This document shows, piece after piece, positions 1-8,804 of a DNA stretch of 64,000 nt (position 1 is the first letter of the stretch; every line of letters starts with the position of its first letter). Source of the stretch: Flavobacteriaceae bacterium (GTDB lineage: Bacteria; Bacteroidota; Bacteroidia; Flavobacteriales; Flavobacteriaceae); NCBI GenBank assembly GCA_947457615.1, contig CANGWK010000003.1, forward strand, positions 1-64,000. The letters are read 5' to 3'. Position numbers and translations under genes: made by a program. The notes under the pieces are model-generated. The model saw only the letters and a list, made by a program, of their open reading frames with translations, did not search any database and was not told the DNA's origin.

Positions 1-65
1 ACCGATTTACTCTTCTTAGTGATTTGAGTTCTTCCTGTTCTTACTAATTGTTGAATAGTTGGCAT
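1..65 (-). CDS. rpsL: 30S ribosomal protein S12, N-terminal fragment (cut by window edge)
   Basis: The complement from the ATG at 65 reads MPTIQQLVRTGRTQ and continues TKKSKS to the window edge, which is the highly conserved start of ribosomal protein S12. Only 21 complete codons are visible. S12 sits in the decoding centre of the 30S subunit. In bacteria it usually heads the rpsL-rpsG-fusA operon, which would continue to the left outside the window. A -7 promoter element lies about 55 bases upstream. Confidence 0.93.
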   Translation of the reverse strand, partial: MPTIQQLVRTGRTQITKKSKS

Positions 66-118
66 AATTAAATACTAAAAATTACTTGTTTATAAAATTC
101 CCGCTTTTTACGGGGTTG

Positions 119-126
119 CAAATGTA
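119..126 (-). promoter_or_regulatory. Candidate -7 promoter element for rpsL
   Basis: The minus strand reads TACATTTG, an exact match to the Bacteroidota -7 consensus TAnnTTTG. This leaves a leader of about 50 bases before the rpsL ATG. That leader contains a small GC hairpin (CCCG/CGGG arms around 100-115), which may be a transcript-start structure or a regulatory stem. Confidence 0.5.
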
Positions 127-260
127 GTAATTATTTTTTAATAAAAAAATCATAATTAATTAATTTTCAATAAGATTTCTTGTTTTTGAAATTTTATATT
201 AAAATAGTATTATTTGCGTTATTTTTACAACGATAACAAAAAATCAACTATTTGGCTCTT

Positions 261-370
261 TAGCCCCGATTGAAGTGAAAATCCTTTTGTTGCGCTTTTC
301 TTTAAAGCGAAACAAAAGATTGTAATGAAAAGCGGGAATTACTTTTACTGATAAAGCCAAATGTTTCGCT
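261..370 (+). repeat. Dispersed composite repeat, family A, copy 1
   Basis: This element shares its left end (TAGCCC-GATT---AGTGAAAATCC) and right end (AAAGATTG-AA-GAAAAGC-GGAATT ... TTCGCT) with copies at 14461-14579 and, inverted, 40697-40827. The core between the conserved ends is a short hairpin (TTGTTGCGC/GCGAAACAA arms) that differs from the cores of the other copies. It fills much of the 321-base gap between rpsL and the Omp85 gene; nothing else was recognised there besides the rpsL promoter. Confidence 0.75.
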
Positions 371-386
371 GTTAAAAACAATAAAA

Positions 387-2051
387 TTGCAGAGATTTCA
401 TTTTATTTTACTTTTTTTAATTTCCCTAAATAGCTTTGGGCAGCAACTGCATTTGAAAATTATTGGGAAGAATGATTTGCAAACGAAAGCTATTGATTCG
501 ATTGGATATTCGAAATCGTTTGGAAATGCGAAAGGTATTTTGGACGAAACAAATTTGTTTTCGAAGAAGTTATTGAATGCAGGTTATTTAGAGCAGGAGG
601 TTTTAGAAAGTAGGAAGCAAAATGACAGTACTTTTTTGTACCTATACAACGTAGGTGCAAAAACGAAGTTTGTACATATATATATAGGTAGAAGTTTGGA
701 GGTTGGAAATTGGGATTTGTATAGCGTGAAAAACGATACTTTGAAACTGCCTTTTGGCGAAAGTGAAGCGTTTTTGAATTCGACTTTGAAAAAATTGGAG
801 ACCAAAGGGTTTTCTATGGCGAAAGTGCAGTTGACTAACCTAAAAAAACATGCTAATTATGTAAGCGGCAATTTGAAAATTACTTCGGACAAGAAACGAC
901 AGCTGAACGATATTATAATTAATGGGTATGATAAGTTTCCAGAAGGTCATAAAAACAACTTGAAACGGTTGTATAAAAAAGGGGTTTTTAATCAGGAGAA
1001 TTTAGAGAAATTGTACAAAGATTTAGCGCAGTTTCAGTTTGTAAAGCAGACTAAATATCCTGAGATTTTGTTTACTAAAGATTCTACTAAGGTTTTTGTG
1101 TATTTGGAAAAAGCAAAGTCCAATTCGTTGGATGGCTTTATTGGTTTCTCAAATGATGAAAATAAGAAGGTTATTTTTAATGGCTATTTAGATTTGACTT
1201 TAAACAATGCTATGAACAGCGGCGAAAAGCTGGCATTGTATTGGAAAAGCAATGGGAAAGACCAAAAGACATTTAGGGTTGGTGCCGAAATTCCGTATAT
1301 TTTTAAGAGTCCTATTGGCATGAAAGTGCAGTTGAATATTTTTAAGCAAGACAGTACGTTTCAGAACACGCAAACAGCAATTGATTTTGGTTACTATTTT
1401 AATTACAATACTAGATTGTATTTGGGATACCAATCGGCTGAATCGAGCGACATAAAAAACAGCAATACTTTATTATTAAGCGATTATACTAATAAATTTT
1501 ATACAAGTAATTTTGAATTTGTAGAATATAAAGAAGATGATTACTTATTTCCCGAAAAAAGCAATTTTAATATTAAAATTGGAACTGGAAGAAGGGATTC
1601 TAAATTCCAGAATAATACTCAATTTTTTGGCAGTATAAATTTTAGTCATAACCTATATTTAAATGCAAAAAACATACTTAACATAAAAAGTCAGAATTAC
1701 TATTTGCAAAGTGATACTTACATCTTAAATGAGTTATATCGTTTTGGCGGTATTAATTCCATCCGTGGCTTTAATGAAAATAGTTTGCAAGGCAATATGT
1801 TTTCTTCATTTCTTACAGAGTACCGCTATGTACTTTCTCCAAGTATTTATGTACATTCTATAATGGATTACGCCTACTTTCAAGATAAAACAACCAACAT
1901 AAAAGGCAATCTTATAGGCCTAGGTTTTGGTTTTGGACTTCTTACTAAAAACGGACTTTTCAATTTAGTTTATGCAAATGGCAGCTCCAAAGACCAAGCA
2001 ATAAAACTATCAAGCTCTATAGTTCATATTAGTCTGAAAGCAAAGTTTTAG
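387..2051 (+). CDS. Short Omp85/BamA-TamA-like outer-membrane protein
   Basis: The 554-residue product has a signal peptide (residues 1-19, ending SFG before QQ). A POTRA-like region follows at roughly 20-230, including the stretch NDIIINGYDKFPEG. A C-terminal beta-barrel runs from about 235 to the end. The barrel contains SIRGFNENS near residue 460, matching the VRGF/IRGF loop-6 motif of Omp85 proteins, and the protein ends in the outer-membrane signature aromatic KAKF. The family inserts or translocates proteins or lipids at the outer membrane. The length is below that of BamA (about 800 or more residues), so this is probably an accessory TamA/surface-antigen type. The substrate is unknown. 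No operon partner is apparent. Confidence 0.72.
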   Translation: MQRFHFILLFLISLNSFGQQLHLKIIGKNDLQTKAIDSIGYSKSFGNAKGILDETNLFSKKLLNAGYLEQEVLESRKQNDSTFLYLYNVGAKTKFVHIYIGRSLEVGNWDLYSVKNDTLKLPFGESEAFLNSTLKKLETKGFSMAKVQLTNLKKHANYVSGNLKITSDKKRQLNDIIINGYDKFPEGHKNNLKRLYKKGVFNQENLEKLYKDLAQFQFVKQTKYPEILFTKDSTKVFVYLEKAKSNSLDGFIGFSNDENKKVIFNGYLDLTLNNAMNSGEKLALYWKSNGKDQKTFRVGAEIPYIFKSPIGMKVQLNIFKQDSTFQNTQTAIDFGYYFNYNTRLYLGYQSAESSDIKNSNTLLLSDYTNKFYTSNFEFVEYKEDDYLFPEKSNFNIKIGTGRRDSKFQNNTQFFGSINFSHNLYLNAKNILNIKSQNYYLQSDTYILNELYRFGGINSIRGFNENSLQGNMFSSFLTEYRYVLSPSIYVHSIMDYAYFQDKTTNIKGNLIGLGFGFGLLTKNGLFNLVYANGSSKDQAIKLSSSIVHISLKAKF

Positions 2052-2189
2052 TTCTGTAGGTTTTTTAATGTTAAATAATTTAATTTCATTAATTACTTAT
2101 GATTATTCTTACAAATTAACAACATTTTAAATATTTTTTTGAATTATTAACAAATATTTATTACTTTTAGTTAAATTAATTCAAATAAA

Positions 2190-5100
2190 ATGAAAAACAA
2201 AATTAAGTTATCACTAACATTATTTTTAATGTTGTTTGTGCAAATGAGTTTTGCACAAGAAGAAAGAATTGTTTCGGGTATTGTCACAGACAATAATGGA
2301 TTACCACTTCAGGAGGTAAATATTACCATAAAAGGAGGCAAAAGCAGCACAAAATCAGATCTTGATGGCAAGTTTTCTATCAAAGTTGCTGCTACTCAAA
2401 AATTAGTATTTAGCTATGTAGGTATGAAAAACCAAGAAGTTATTGCCTCTTCTACTATTTTGAATGTAAAAATGCAATTGGAAGCAACTGAGTTGGAAAA
2501 TGTAGTTATTACAGCATTGGGCATTAAGCGAGAGAAAAAAGCACTGGGCTACTCTACTCAATCTGTTTCTGGAGAAGATCTGAATAGAGTACCAACATCG
2601 AATTTTGCAACTAATCTTTCAGGAAAAGTAGCAGGTTTGCAAATTAAAACTGGAACAAATTTTGGAGGGTCTGTTGATGTAGTTTTAAGAGGGTATAAAT
2701 CAATTGCAGGTAATAACCAAGCTCTCTTTGTAGTTGACGGAGTACCAATGATTAATAACAATAATAACACTTCTGATCAAGCCTTAAATGGCAGACCTGG
2801 TTATGACTTTGGTAATACTATTTCAGATATTAACCCAAATGATATAGCAGAAGTTAACGTTCTTAAAGGAGCTGCTGCAACAGCATTATATGGATCTAGA
2901 GGTGCAAATGGGGTAATAATAATTACTACAAAAAGAGGTAAAAACAGTAAAGATTTTGGCATAGAATATAGCTCATCCCTCACTACTTCAACATATGATA
3001 AGTCAACATTTGCTAAATATCAAAATCAATATGGAGGCGGATATGGTTTTTTTTATGGAGCAAATAATCCTCCCAATCGGCAATTTGAGACATACAGTCC
3101 ATCAACTGGAGATGTAGATGTAATTCATGCTGATAATCAAGACTTGGCTCCTACAACAGAAGATGCTTCATATGGGGCAGCTTTTGATGGACATAATGTT
3201 TGGCAATATGGCGCTTTTATCCCTGGCTCAAGTACTTATGGCAAAGCCACACCATGGGTTGCTGCAAATAACGGACCTGGAAGTTTTTTCCAAACTGGAA
3301 TTTCTACAAATAATTCAATTTCATTTTCAAAGGCAAATGAACTTTCCTCTTTTCGACTTTCTTATTTGAATTCGAATAGTACTGATATTTTACCAAATAG
3401 TAATTTGAATAAAAACAGTTTTACTGGAAATGCTTCTTATAAACTAAATGACAAATTAACAGCTAACTTTTATGGTACGTATGTTGGACAAAATACTATT
3501 GGAAGAAATTCAACTGGTTATAATAACAACATTATGTCAAACTTTAGACAATGGTGGCAAGTCAATGTAGATTTACAAGATCAAAAAAGTTTATATGAAA
3601 ATTTAGGAGAAAAAAATTATACTTGGAATATTAAATCTCCTTCTAATTTAAGCCCAGCATATTGGGACAATCCATATTTTCAAAGATTTCAGAATTATTC
3701 AAGTGACAGCAGAACAAGATTTGCAGGAAATTTCAGTTTAAACTATGAAATAAACAAACATATAAGTATATTATTTAGAGCTGGAACGGATGGTTATAAT
3801 CAAAAAATGGAAGATAGAAAGGCAGTTAGCTCTAATCCAGAATTTATGGGATTCGGCCTTACAACAGTTGCGCAACCATCAGGTTATGCAGTAATGAACA
3901 TAAAGGCTCAAGAATCAAACTATGATTTAATTGCTTCTTTTAAACAAAAATTAGGAGAAAACATTAGCTTGAATGGTTTATTAGGTGGAAATGTTAATGA
4001 TATTTCTAGATATACTAATTCTCAATCAACTTCTGGAGGCTTATTTATCCCCGGGCTGTATACTATTTCGAATTCTTCATCTTCACCAGCTTTACCCCTT
4101 ATTACAGATACACGAAAAATGATAAAAGGTATTTTTACCCAAGCTAGCGTTGGATTCAAAGACACCTATTTTTTAGAAGGAACTTATAGAATAGATCAAT
4201 CTTCTGCTTTACCCAAAGAGAATAATACATATAATTATTATTCTGGTTCAGCTAGTTTAGTTTTGTCAAATCTCCCTTTCTTAAAAAATAATGAAACCCT
4301 TACGTTTGGTAAATTAAGAGCATCTTATGCTGAAGTTGGTTCTGATACAGGTGCCAATCAATTGCAAAACCAATATTTTGCACAAACCGGAATTAACTCT
4401 CCTGTTTATGCGTACAACACAACTGCTAAAAATGCTAATTTAAAACCTGAAAGATCAAAACAAACTGAAGCTGGTTTTAACTTACAATTTTTAAAGAATA
4501 GAATTGGATTAGATTTTGCTTGGTTCAAAAACGATTCTTTCGATCAAATCTTAGCCTTGCCAATATCTTATGCTACTGGTTCGAATAATCAAATACAAAA
4601 TGCGGGTAATTTAAGAACTACAGGTTTAGAGTTTGCTTTAAATTTTACTCCTATTAAGATGTCAAAATTCAAATGGGACATTAATGTAAACTGGTCCAAT
4701 CCAATAACTAAAGTTACAGCATTAGCTCCAGGAGTAGAAAACATTACATTAGGTTCATACCAAGGTGGTGTAAGTATAGCTGCTAGTTTAAATCAAGATT
4801 ATGGAACAATTTTAGGAACAGATTATATTTATACAAATGGACAAAAAACTGTTGGCGCAAATGGAAGGTATTTAATAACATCAACAACAAACAATATTAT
4901 TGGTAACTTTCAAGCAAAATGGTTTGGAGGTATAACCAATAAATTTACTTATAAAAATGTTGCATTTTCATTCCAAATTGACGTAAAAAAAGGAGGTCAG
5001 GTATTTTCTTTAGATCAATATTATGGTTTAGCAACAGGATTATATCCTGAAACAGCTGGAAATAATGATTTAGGAAATCCGGTAAGAAACAGCATAGCAA

Positions 5101-5468
5101 ATGGAGGGGGCATTATTCGTGAAGGAGTATATGCAGATGGTACAACAAACTCAACAAGAGTATCTGGAATAAATTATGGTCTTTATGGTTATAGATATTC
5201 TCCTGCTGCAGGATTTGTTTATGATGCTGGATTCGTAAAATTAAGAGAGGTTACACTATCTTATACTTTGCCTTCTAAATTTTTAGAAACCAGTTTTATT
5301 AAAGGTTTATCTTTTAACTTAATTGGTAATAATTTATGGATAATTCAAAAAAATCTACCTTACGCAGATCCTGAAGCTGGTTTAAGTTCTGGAAATGCAC
5401 AAGGTTATCAATCTGGTCCAATGCCTTCAACAAGAAATGTTTCCTTTAATGTAAAAATGAATTTTTAA
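2190..5468 (+). CDS. SusC/RagA-family TonB-linked outer-membrane transporter
   Basis: The 1092-residue product starts with a signal peptide (cleavage near SFA-QEE, residue 22). A carboxypeptidase-regulatory-like domain follows (about 27-105, with GIVTDNNGLPLQEVNI). Next comes the conserved ALGIKREKKALGY segment and a plug domain with VVDGVPM and VLKGAAATALYGSRGANG, then a large TonB-dependent barrel ending in FNVKMNF. SusC-type proteins import oligomers through the outer membrane using TonB energy, capped by a SusD lipoprotein. The SusD gene follows after 8 bases. No glycan hydrolase, anti-sigma factor or regulator is adjacent, so the substrate cannot be inferred. Confidence 0.95.
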   Translation: MKNKIKLSLTLFLMLFVQMSFAQEERIVSGIVTDNNGLPLQEVNITIKGGKSSTKSDLDGKFSIKVAATQKLVFSYVGMKNQEVIASSTILNVKMQLEATELENVVITALGIKREKKALGYSTQSVSGEDLNRVPTSNFATNLSGKVAGLQIKTGTNFGGSVDVVLRGYKSIAGNNQALFVVDGVPMINNNNNTSDQALNGRPGYDFGNTISDINPNDIAEVNVLKGAAATALYGSRGANGVIIITTKRGKNSKDFGIEYSSSLTTSTYDKSTFAKYQNQYGGGYGFFYGANNPPNRQFETYSPSTGDVDVIHADNQDLAPTTEDASYGAAFDGHNVWQYGAFIPGSSTYGKATPWVAANNGPGSFFQTGISTNNSISFSKANELSSFRLSYLNSNSTDILPNSNLNKNSFTGNASYKLNDKLTANFYGTYVGQNTIGRNSTGYNNNIMSNFRQWWQVNVDLQDQKSLYENLGEKNYTWNIKSPSNLSPAYWDNPYFQRFQNYSSDSRTRFAGNFSLNYEINKHISILFRAGTDGYNQKMEDRKAVSSNPEFMGFGLTTVAQPSGYAVMNIKAQESNYDLIASFKQKLGENISLNGLLGGNVNDISRYTNSQSTSGGLFIPGLYTISNSSSSPALPLITDTRKMIKGIFTQASVGFKDTYFLEGTYRIDQSSALPKENNTYNYYSGSASLVLSNLPFLKNNETLTFGKLRASYAEVGSDTGANQLQNQYFAQTGINSPVYAYNTTAKNANLKPERSKQTEAGFNLQFLKNRIGLDFAWFKNDSFDQILALPISYATGSNNQIQNAGNLRTTGLEFALNFTPIKMSKFKWDINVNWSNPITKVTALAPGVENITLGSYQGGVSIAASLNQDYGTILGTDYIYTNGQKTVGANGRYLITSTTNNIIGNFQAKWFGGITNKFTYKNVAFSFQIDVKKGGQVFSLDQYYGLATGLYPETAGNNDLGNPVRNSIANGGGIIREGVYADGTTNSTRVSGINYGLYGYRYSPAAGFVYDAGFVKLREVTLSYTLPSKFLETSFIKGLSFNLIGNNLWIIQKNLPYADPEAGLSSGNAQGYQSGPMPSTRNVSFNVKMNF

Positions 5469-5476
5469 TATAAAAA

Positions 5477-6925
5477 ATGAAAAAAATGAAAAAAATATTT
5501 AGTGTACTATTTATAGGTTCATTCTTATACAGTTGTACGAATACGGACAATATGAATACCGATCCTAATAGTTCTTATTCAACAGTTCCTTCAACTTTGT
5601 TATCTTACGCTCAAAAAGAATTAAGTGATTTCGTTAATACGCCAAGCGTTAACGAAAATAATTTTAGACTTACCATGCAATATTGGCAAGAAACAACATA
5701 TGTGGAAGAAAGTAATTATGATTTTGTTACGAGAAATGTTTCAAATAGTGTTTGGATAGATTGCTATGTGAATGTTTTAAATAATTTAAATCAAGCAAAA
5801 CAAATTATATCTACATACAATCCAACTGCAAGTGAAGCTCCTAGTTGGCCAGTTAAAAAGAAAAATCAAATTGCTATTATTGATATGCAGATGGTATATA
5901 CTTATCAACTTTTAACTGATATATTTGGGGATATTCCTTATTCTGAATCATTAAATTTAGCATCAAATCCACTACCTGTTTATGACAATGACACTTCAAT
6001 TTATTCAAACTTAATAACAAGATTGAGTACCGATATTTCAAATCTAGACACCTCCGGAGGTAGCTTTGATAGTGGTGACTATTATTATTCAGGAAATGTA
6101 TCTAAATGGAAAAAATTTGGAAATACATTGTTATTAAAACTAGGAATCACGATAGCAGATATTAATCCAACTCTTGCACAAAGTACAGTTAATACTGCAA
6201 TAGGAAATGGAGTGTTCACTTCTTCTGCTGATGATTGTAAATTTAATTATCTATCAAGTTCTCCTAATTACAGCCCTCTTTTTGAAAACTTAGTTGCAAG
6301 AAATAGAAATGATTTTGTAGCTGGCAAAACAATTATAGATTATATGAATTCCTTATCAGATCCAAGAAGAACAATGTTTTTTGAACCAACTTCAGGTACA
6401 ACATACGTGGGAGCAATTATAGGAAATCCAGCTAGTTTTTCATCAAATTCTCACATTGGAAATTTTGCTAATACTGAAACAACGCCTGGGGTTTTGTTAA
6501 ACTACACCGAAACAGCTTTTTACTTAGCAGAAGCATCAGCAAGATGGACTCCTAGCTTAGCAACAACTAATTATAATAAAGCTGTAATAACATCATTTAT
6601 TGAATGGGGGTTGAGTTTGACTGATGCAACTACTTACCTAACATCAAATCCATATAACTCAGTAAATTGGAAACAATCACTTGGTAACCAAGCTTGGATA
6701 GCTATGTATAATCAACCTATTACATCGTGGACATTTTACAGAAGATTAGACTATCCTCAATTAATAGCTTCAGCTTCAAGTGTTGCAATTGCTTCCGGAA
6801 AAATACCTGTAAGACTTACATATCCTGTTAAAGAAACTACAACAAACCCCACAAATTGGGCAACCGCCTCTTCAGCAATAGGTGGAGATAATTTAACAAC
6901 CAAAATCTTTTGGGATGTAAACTAA
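5477..6925 (+). CDS. SusD/RagB-family nutrient-binding outer-membrane lipoprotein
   Basis: The 482-residue product has a lipoprotein signal with lipobox LYSC (Cys20). The N-terminal region (MNTDPNSS ... LSYAQKELSDF) and the central ADINPTLAQSTVNTAI / FNYLSSSPNYSPLFEN regions resemble the SusD-like_2 subgroup. SusD proteins act as a hinged lid over their SusC partner at the cell surface and bind the incoming ligand. The gene starts 8 bases after susC and is followed by a strong terminator at 6964-6994, so the pair forms a two-gene operon. A second Met at codon 4 is an equally possible start. Confidence 0.93.
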   Translation: MKKMKKIFSVLFIGSFLYSCTNTDNMNTDPNSSYSTVPSTLLSYAQKELSDFVNTPSVNENNFRLTMQYWQETTYVEESNYDFVTRNVSNSVWIDCYVNVLNNLNQAKQIISTYNPTASEAPSWPVKKKNQIAIIDMQMVYTYQLLTDIFGDIPYSESLNLASNPLPVYDNDTSIYSNLITRLSTDISNLDTSGGSFDSGDYYYSGNVSKWKKFGNTLLLKLGITIADINPTLAQSTVNTAIGNGVFTSSADDCKFNYLSSSPNYSPLFENLVARNRNDFVAGKTIIDYMNSLSDPRRTMFFEPTSGTTYVGAIIGNPASFSSNSHIGNFANTETTPGVLLNYTETAFYLAEASARWTPSLATTNYNKAVITSFIEWGLSLTDATTYLTSNPYNSVNWKQSLGNQAWIAMYNQPITSWTFYRRLDYPQLIASASSVAIASGKIPVRLTYPVKETTTNPTNWATASSAIGGDNLTTKIFWDVN

Positions 6926-6963
6926 AATAAATTAATTTTTATTTCTTTGAGTTAGTTTAAAAA

Positions 6964-6994
6964 GCCATCGAGCAATTTGTTCGGTGGTTTTTTT
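6964..6994 (+). terminator. Rho-independent terminator of the SusC/SusD operon
   Basis: An 11-base stem (CCATCGAGCAA paired with TTGTTCGGTGG, with two G-U pairs) has a minimal loop and is followed directly by seven T residues. It lies 39 bases after the susD stop. The T tract runs straight into the rlmB promoter element at 6996. Confidence 0.85.
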
Positions 6995-6995
6995 G

Positions 6996-7003
6996 TATCT
7001 TCG
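6996..7003 (+). promoter_or_regulatory. -7 promoter element of rlmB, probably leaderless
   Basis: TATCTTCG matches TAnnTTTG with one change. Only four bases separate it from the ATG at 7008, so transcription would begin at or very near the start codon. This argues against the longer upstream reading frame. Confidence 0.6.
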
Positions 7004-7007
7004 CGCC

Positions 7008-7742
7008 ATGGAAAAAGAAAACCAAATCTTCGGGATTAGAGCAATTATAGAGGCTATAAATGCAGGGAAAGAAATAGATAAAGTATTCGTTCAAAGCGAT
7101 GCCCAAAGCGAATTAATGCAGGAATTGATGAAAGTGATGAAAAAAAACAGCATCAATTTCTCATATGTTCCTGTTGAAAAATTAAATCGATTAACTCCCA
7201 ATAATCACCAGGGTGCAGTGGCAACCATTGCTCCTATTTCGTTTATAAAACTAGAAACTCTAGTGGACAGCGTGGTGGAAAGTGGCAAAATGCCCTTATT
7301 TTTAATCTTAGACCAATTGAGTGATGCTAGAAATTTTGGAGCTATCATTAGAACCGCAGAATGCACCGGAGTGGATGGAATTATCGTTCAAAAAACAGGT
7401 TCTGCGCCGGTAAATGGAGATACTGTAAAAACTTCTGCAGGAGCAGTATTTAATGTACCAATTTGCAAAGTAGACCACATAAAAGATGCTATTTTTTATC
7501 TTCAAGGAAGCGGAATTAAAACTGTGGCCGCTACCGAAAAAACAGAAGATACCATTTACAGCATCCATCTTAACGAACCTATTGCTATCATTATGGGTAG
7601 CGAAGACCGAGGAATCAACCCATCGGTTTTAAAAATCGTAGATGCTAAAGCCAAATTACCAATGTTTGGAACTATTGGTTCACTGAATGTTTCTGTGGCT
7701 TGTGGCGCATTTCTTTACGAAACTGTTCGCCAAAGAAGTTAA
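7008..7742 (+). CDS. rlmB: 23S rRNA (guanosine-2'-O)-methyltransferase, RlmB/SpoU family
   Basis: The product is 244 residues from the ATG at 7008 (MEKENQIFGIRAI). An in-frame ATG 24 bases upstream lies inside the terminator T tract and promoter, so it was not chosen. An N-terminal substrate-binding domain is followed by the three SpoU trefoil-knot motifs: NFGAIIRTAE (about 108-117), IIMGSEDRGI (about 193-202) and LNVSVACGAFLYE (about 226-238). RlmB methylates the 2'-O of G2251 in the 23S peptidyl-transferase loop using SAM. A paralogue with another rRNA target cannot be excluded. Confidence 0.9.
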   Translation: MEKENQIFGIRAIIEAINAGKEIDKVFVQSDAQSELMQELMKVMKKNSINFSYVPVEKLNRLTPNNHQGAVATIAPISFIKLETLVDSVVESGKMPLFLILDQLSDARNFGAIIRTAECTGVDGIIVQKTGSAPVNGDTVKTSAGAVFNVPICKVDHIKDAIFYLQGSGIKTVAATEKTEDTIYSIHLNEPIAIIMGSEDRGINPSVLKIVDAKAKLPMFGTIGSLNVSVACGAFLYETVRQRS

Positions 7743-7760
7743 AAATATATTATTTTTTGA

Positions 7761-7803
7761 AGCGAGTGGCTTGGGATTTATCGGCAATGGCAATTCCCGC
7801 TAT
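7761..7803 (-). repeat. Truncated family A repeat (right end only)
   Basis: On the minus strand this reads AGCGGGAATTGCC, then GATAAATCCCAA and an end in CTCGCT. It aligns with the right ends of the full family A copies at 261-370 and 14461-14579. The left half and the core hairpin are missing. It lies between the convergent rlmB and rhomboid genes. Confidence 0.6.
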
Positions 7804-7811
7804 ACAGAAAA

Positions 7812-8633
7812 TTAATTACTCTCTTGCTCAAATTCCTCTTCCTTATTCTCCTTAAAAACATAAACATATTGAATTGTCTGTGAAACAATTTCTTCTTGAT
7901 TTACCTCTAATTCTTCATGTTTTGGGGGATTGACAAAATTTCCATTTTCATCAAATCTCTTCATAAAAGGATCTTCTTCAGGATTGAAATCGGGTTTTTC
8001 CCAATCGTATTGAATATCTTTAACATAATCGGGCGTTTTAAATTTAACTGCAAATACAAACCCAGTTATTAACCCTGCCAAATGCCCTTCCCAAGAAATG
8101 GCTTTATCTACTTCTGGAAAAATATACCAGATCATTCCGCCATACAAGACAACTACCGCCAATGACAAAGCCATTAATCTATAATATTGAGTCATCATCC
8201 CTTTAAAGAAAATAAACGATACCAAAACGTAAATCAAACTACTTGCACCAATATGATAGGATTCGCGGCCAATTATCCAAGTAATAATTCCCGAAAGTAA
8301 AATTCCAAATACTAATACCTTTAGAGAAACTTCACGATAAAAGTAAATTAGAGCAGTAGTTAATATAAAAAGTGGCAACGAATTGCTAGCAATATGATTA
8401 ATATCTCCATGCAAAAACGGACTGAAAAGAACCCCTTGTAATCCGGATGCTGTTCTTGGCAGAATTCCGTGTTCGTTCAAATGAAGATGAAACAAATTAT
8501 CAGCATAAAATACAAACCAAACAAAAAGCAACATAAACGTAGGAACAATCCAGGTTGATGCTGAAAATCTGAAATGGTTAAATTCGTTGTTATGTATCAT
8601 ATTTGATAAATCATTTATCAAAAATACATCCAA
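7812..8633 (-). CDS. Rhomboid-family intramembrane serine protease
   Basis: The product is 273 residues with about six membrane segments. The rhomboid signatures are HGDINHIASN (His75, His80, Asn84), the nucleophile in GASSLIY (Ser131) and the base in WEGHLAG (His184). A hydrophilic C-terminal tail (about 200-273) is acidic and probably cytoplasmic. Rhomboids cut membrane-spanning substrates within the bilayer. Start choice is uncertain: a TATTTTTG promoter-like element lies just inside the first codons, and an ATG at 8600 (MIHNNEF) would follow it after a short leader, so the shorter form may be real. Transcribed convergently with rlmB. Confidence 0.9.
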   Translation of the reverse strand: MDVFLINDLSNMIHNNEFNHFRFSASTWIVPTFMLLFVWFVFYADNLFHLHLNEHGILPRTASGLQGVLFSPFLHGDINHIASNSLPLFILTTALIYFYREVSLKVLVFGILLSGIITWIIGRESYHIGASSLIYVLVSFIFFKGMMTQYYRLMALSLAVVVLYGGMIWYIFPEVDKAISWEGHLAGLITGFVFAVKFKTPDYVKDIQYDWEKPDFNPEEDPFMKRFDENGNFVNPPKHEELEVNQEEIVSQTIQYVYVFKENKEEEFEQESN

Positions 8634-8687
8634 TAATTTTTTAATGCTAATTTGTCAGTATTAGATTTTTCTCAATGAAAAAAATAG

Positions 8688-8737
8688 TCACAGATTTACA
8701 GATTTCTATAATTATTTTTAATAAGCAAATCTGTGTC
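8688..8737. repeat. Hairpin repeat of the 9-base-phased CACAGATT type
   Basis: TCACAGATTTACAGATTT on the left faces AAATCTGTG on the right, giving a stem around an A+T-rich loop. The left arm repeats CAGATT at nine-base spacing. The same design appears at 44173-44238 and 60415-60441, and with changed bases at 42552-42866. It lies in the divergent gap between the rhomboid gene and rarA. Confidence 0.55.
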
Positions 8738-8792
8738 AAAAAATTACAAGCAATATTTAGGAAAATCTGAAAAAAATTAACATTGAAATATG

Positions 8793-8800
8793 TAATTTTA
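8793..8800 (+). promoter_or_regulatory. -7-like element of rarA with leaderless spacing
   Basis: TAATTTTA resembles TAnnTTTG (final base A) and is followed by exactly four bases before the rarA ATG at 8805. This is the same spacing as at rlmB and the DUF1543 gene. Confidence 0.4.
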
Positions 8801-8804
8801 CAAA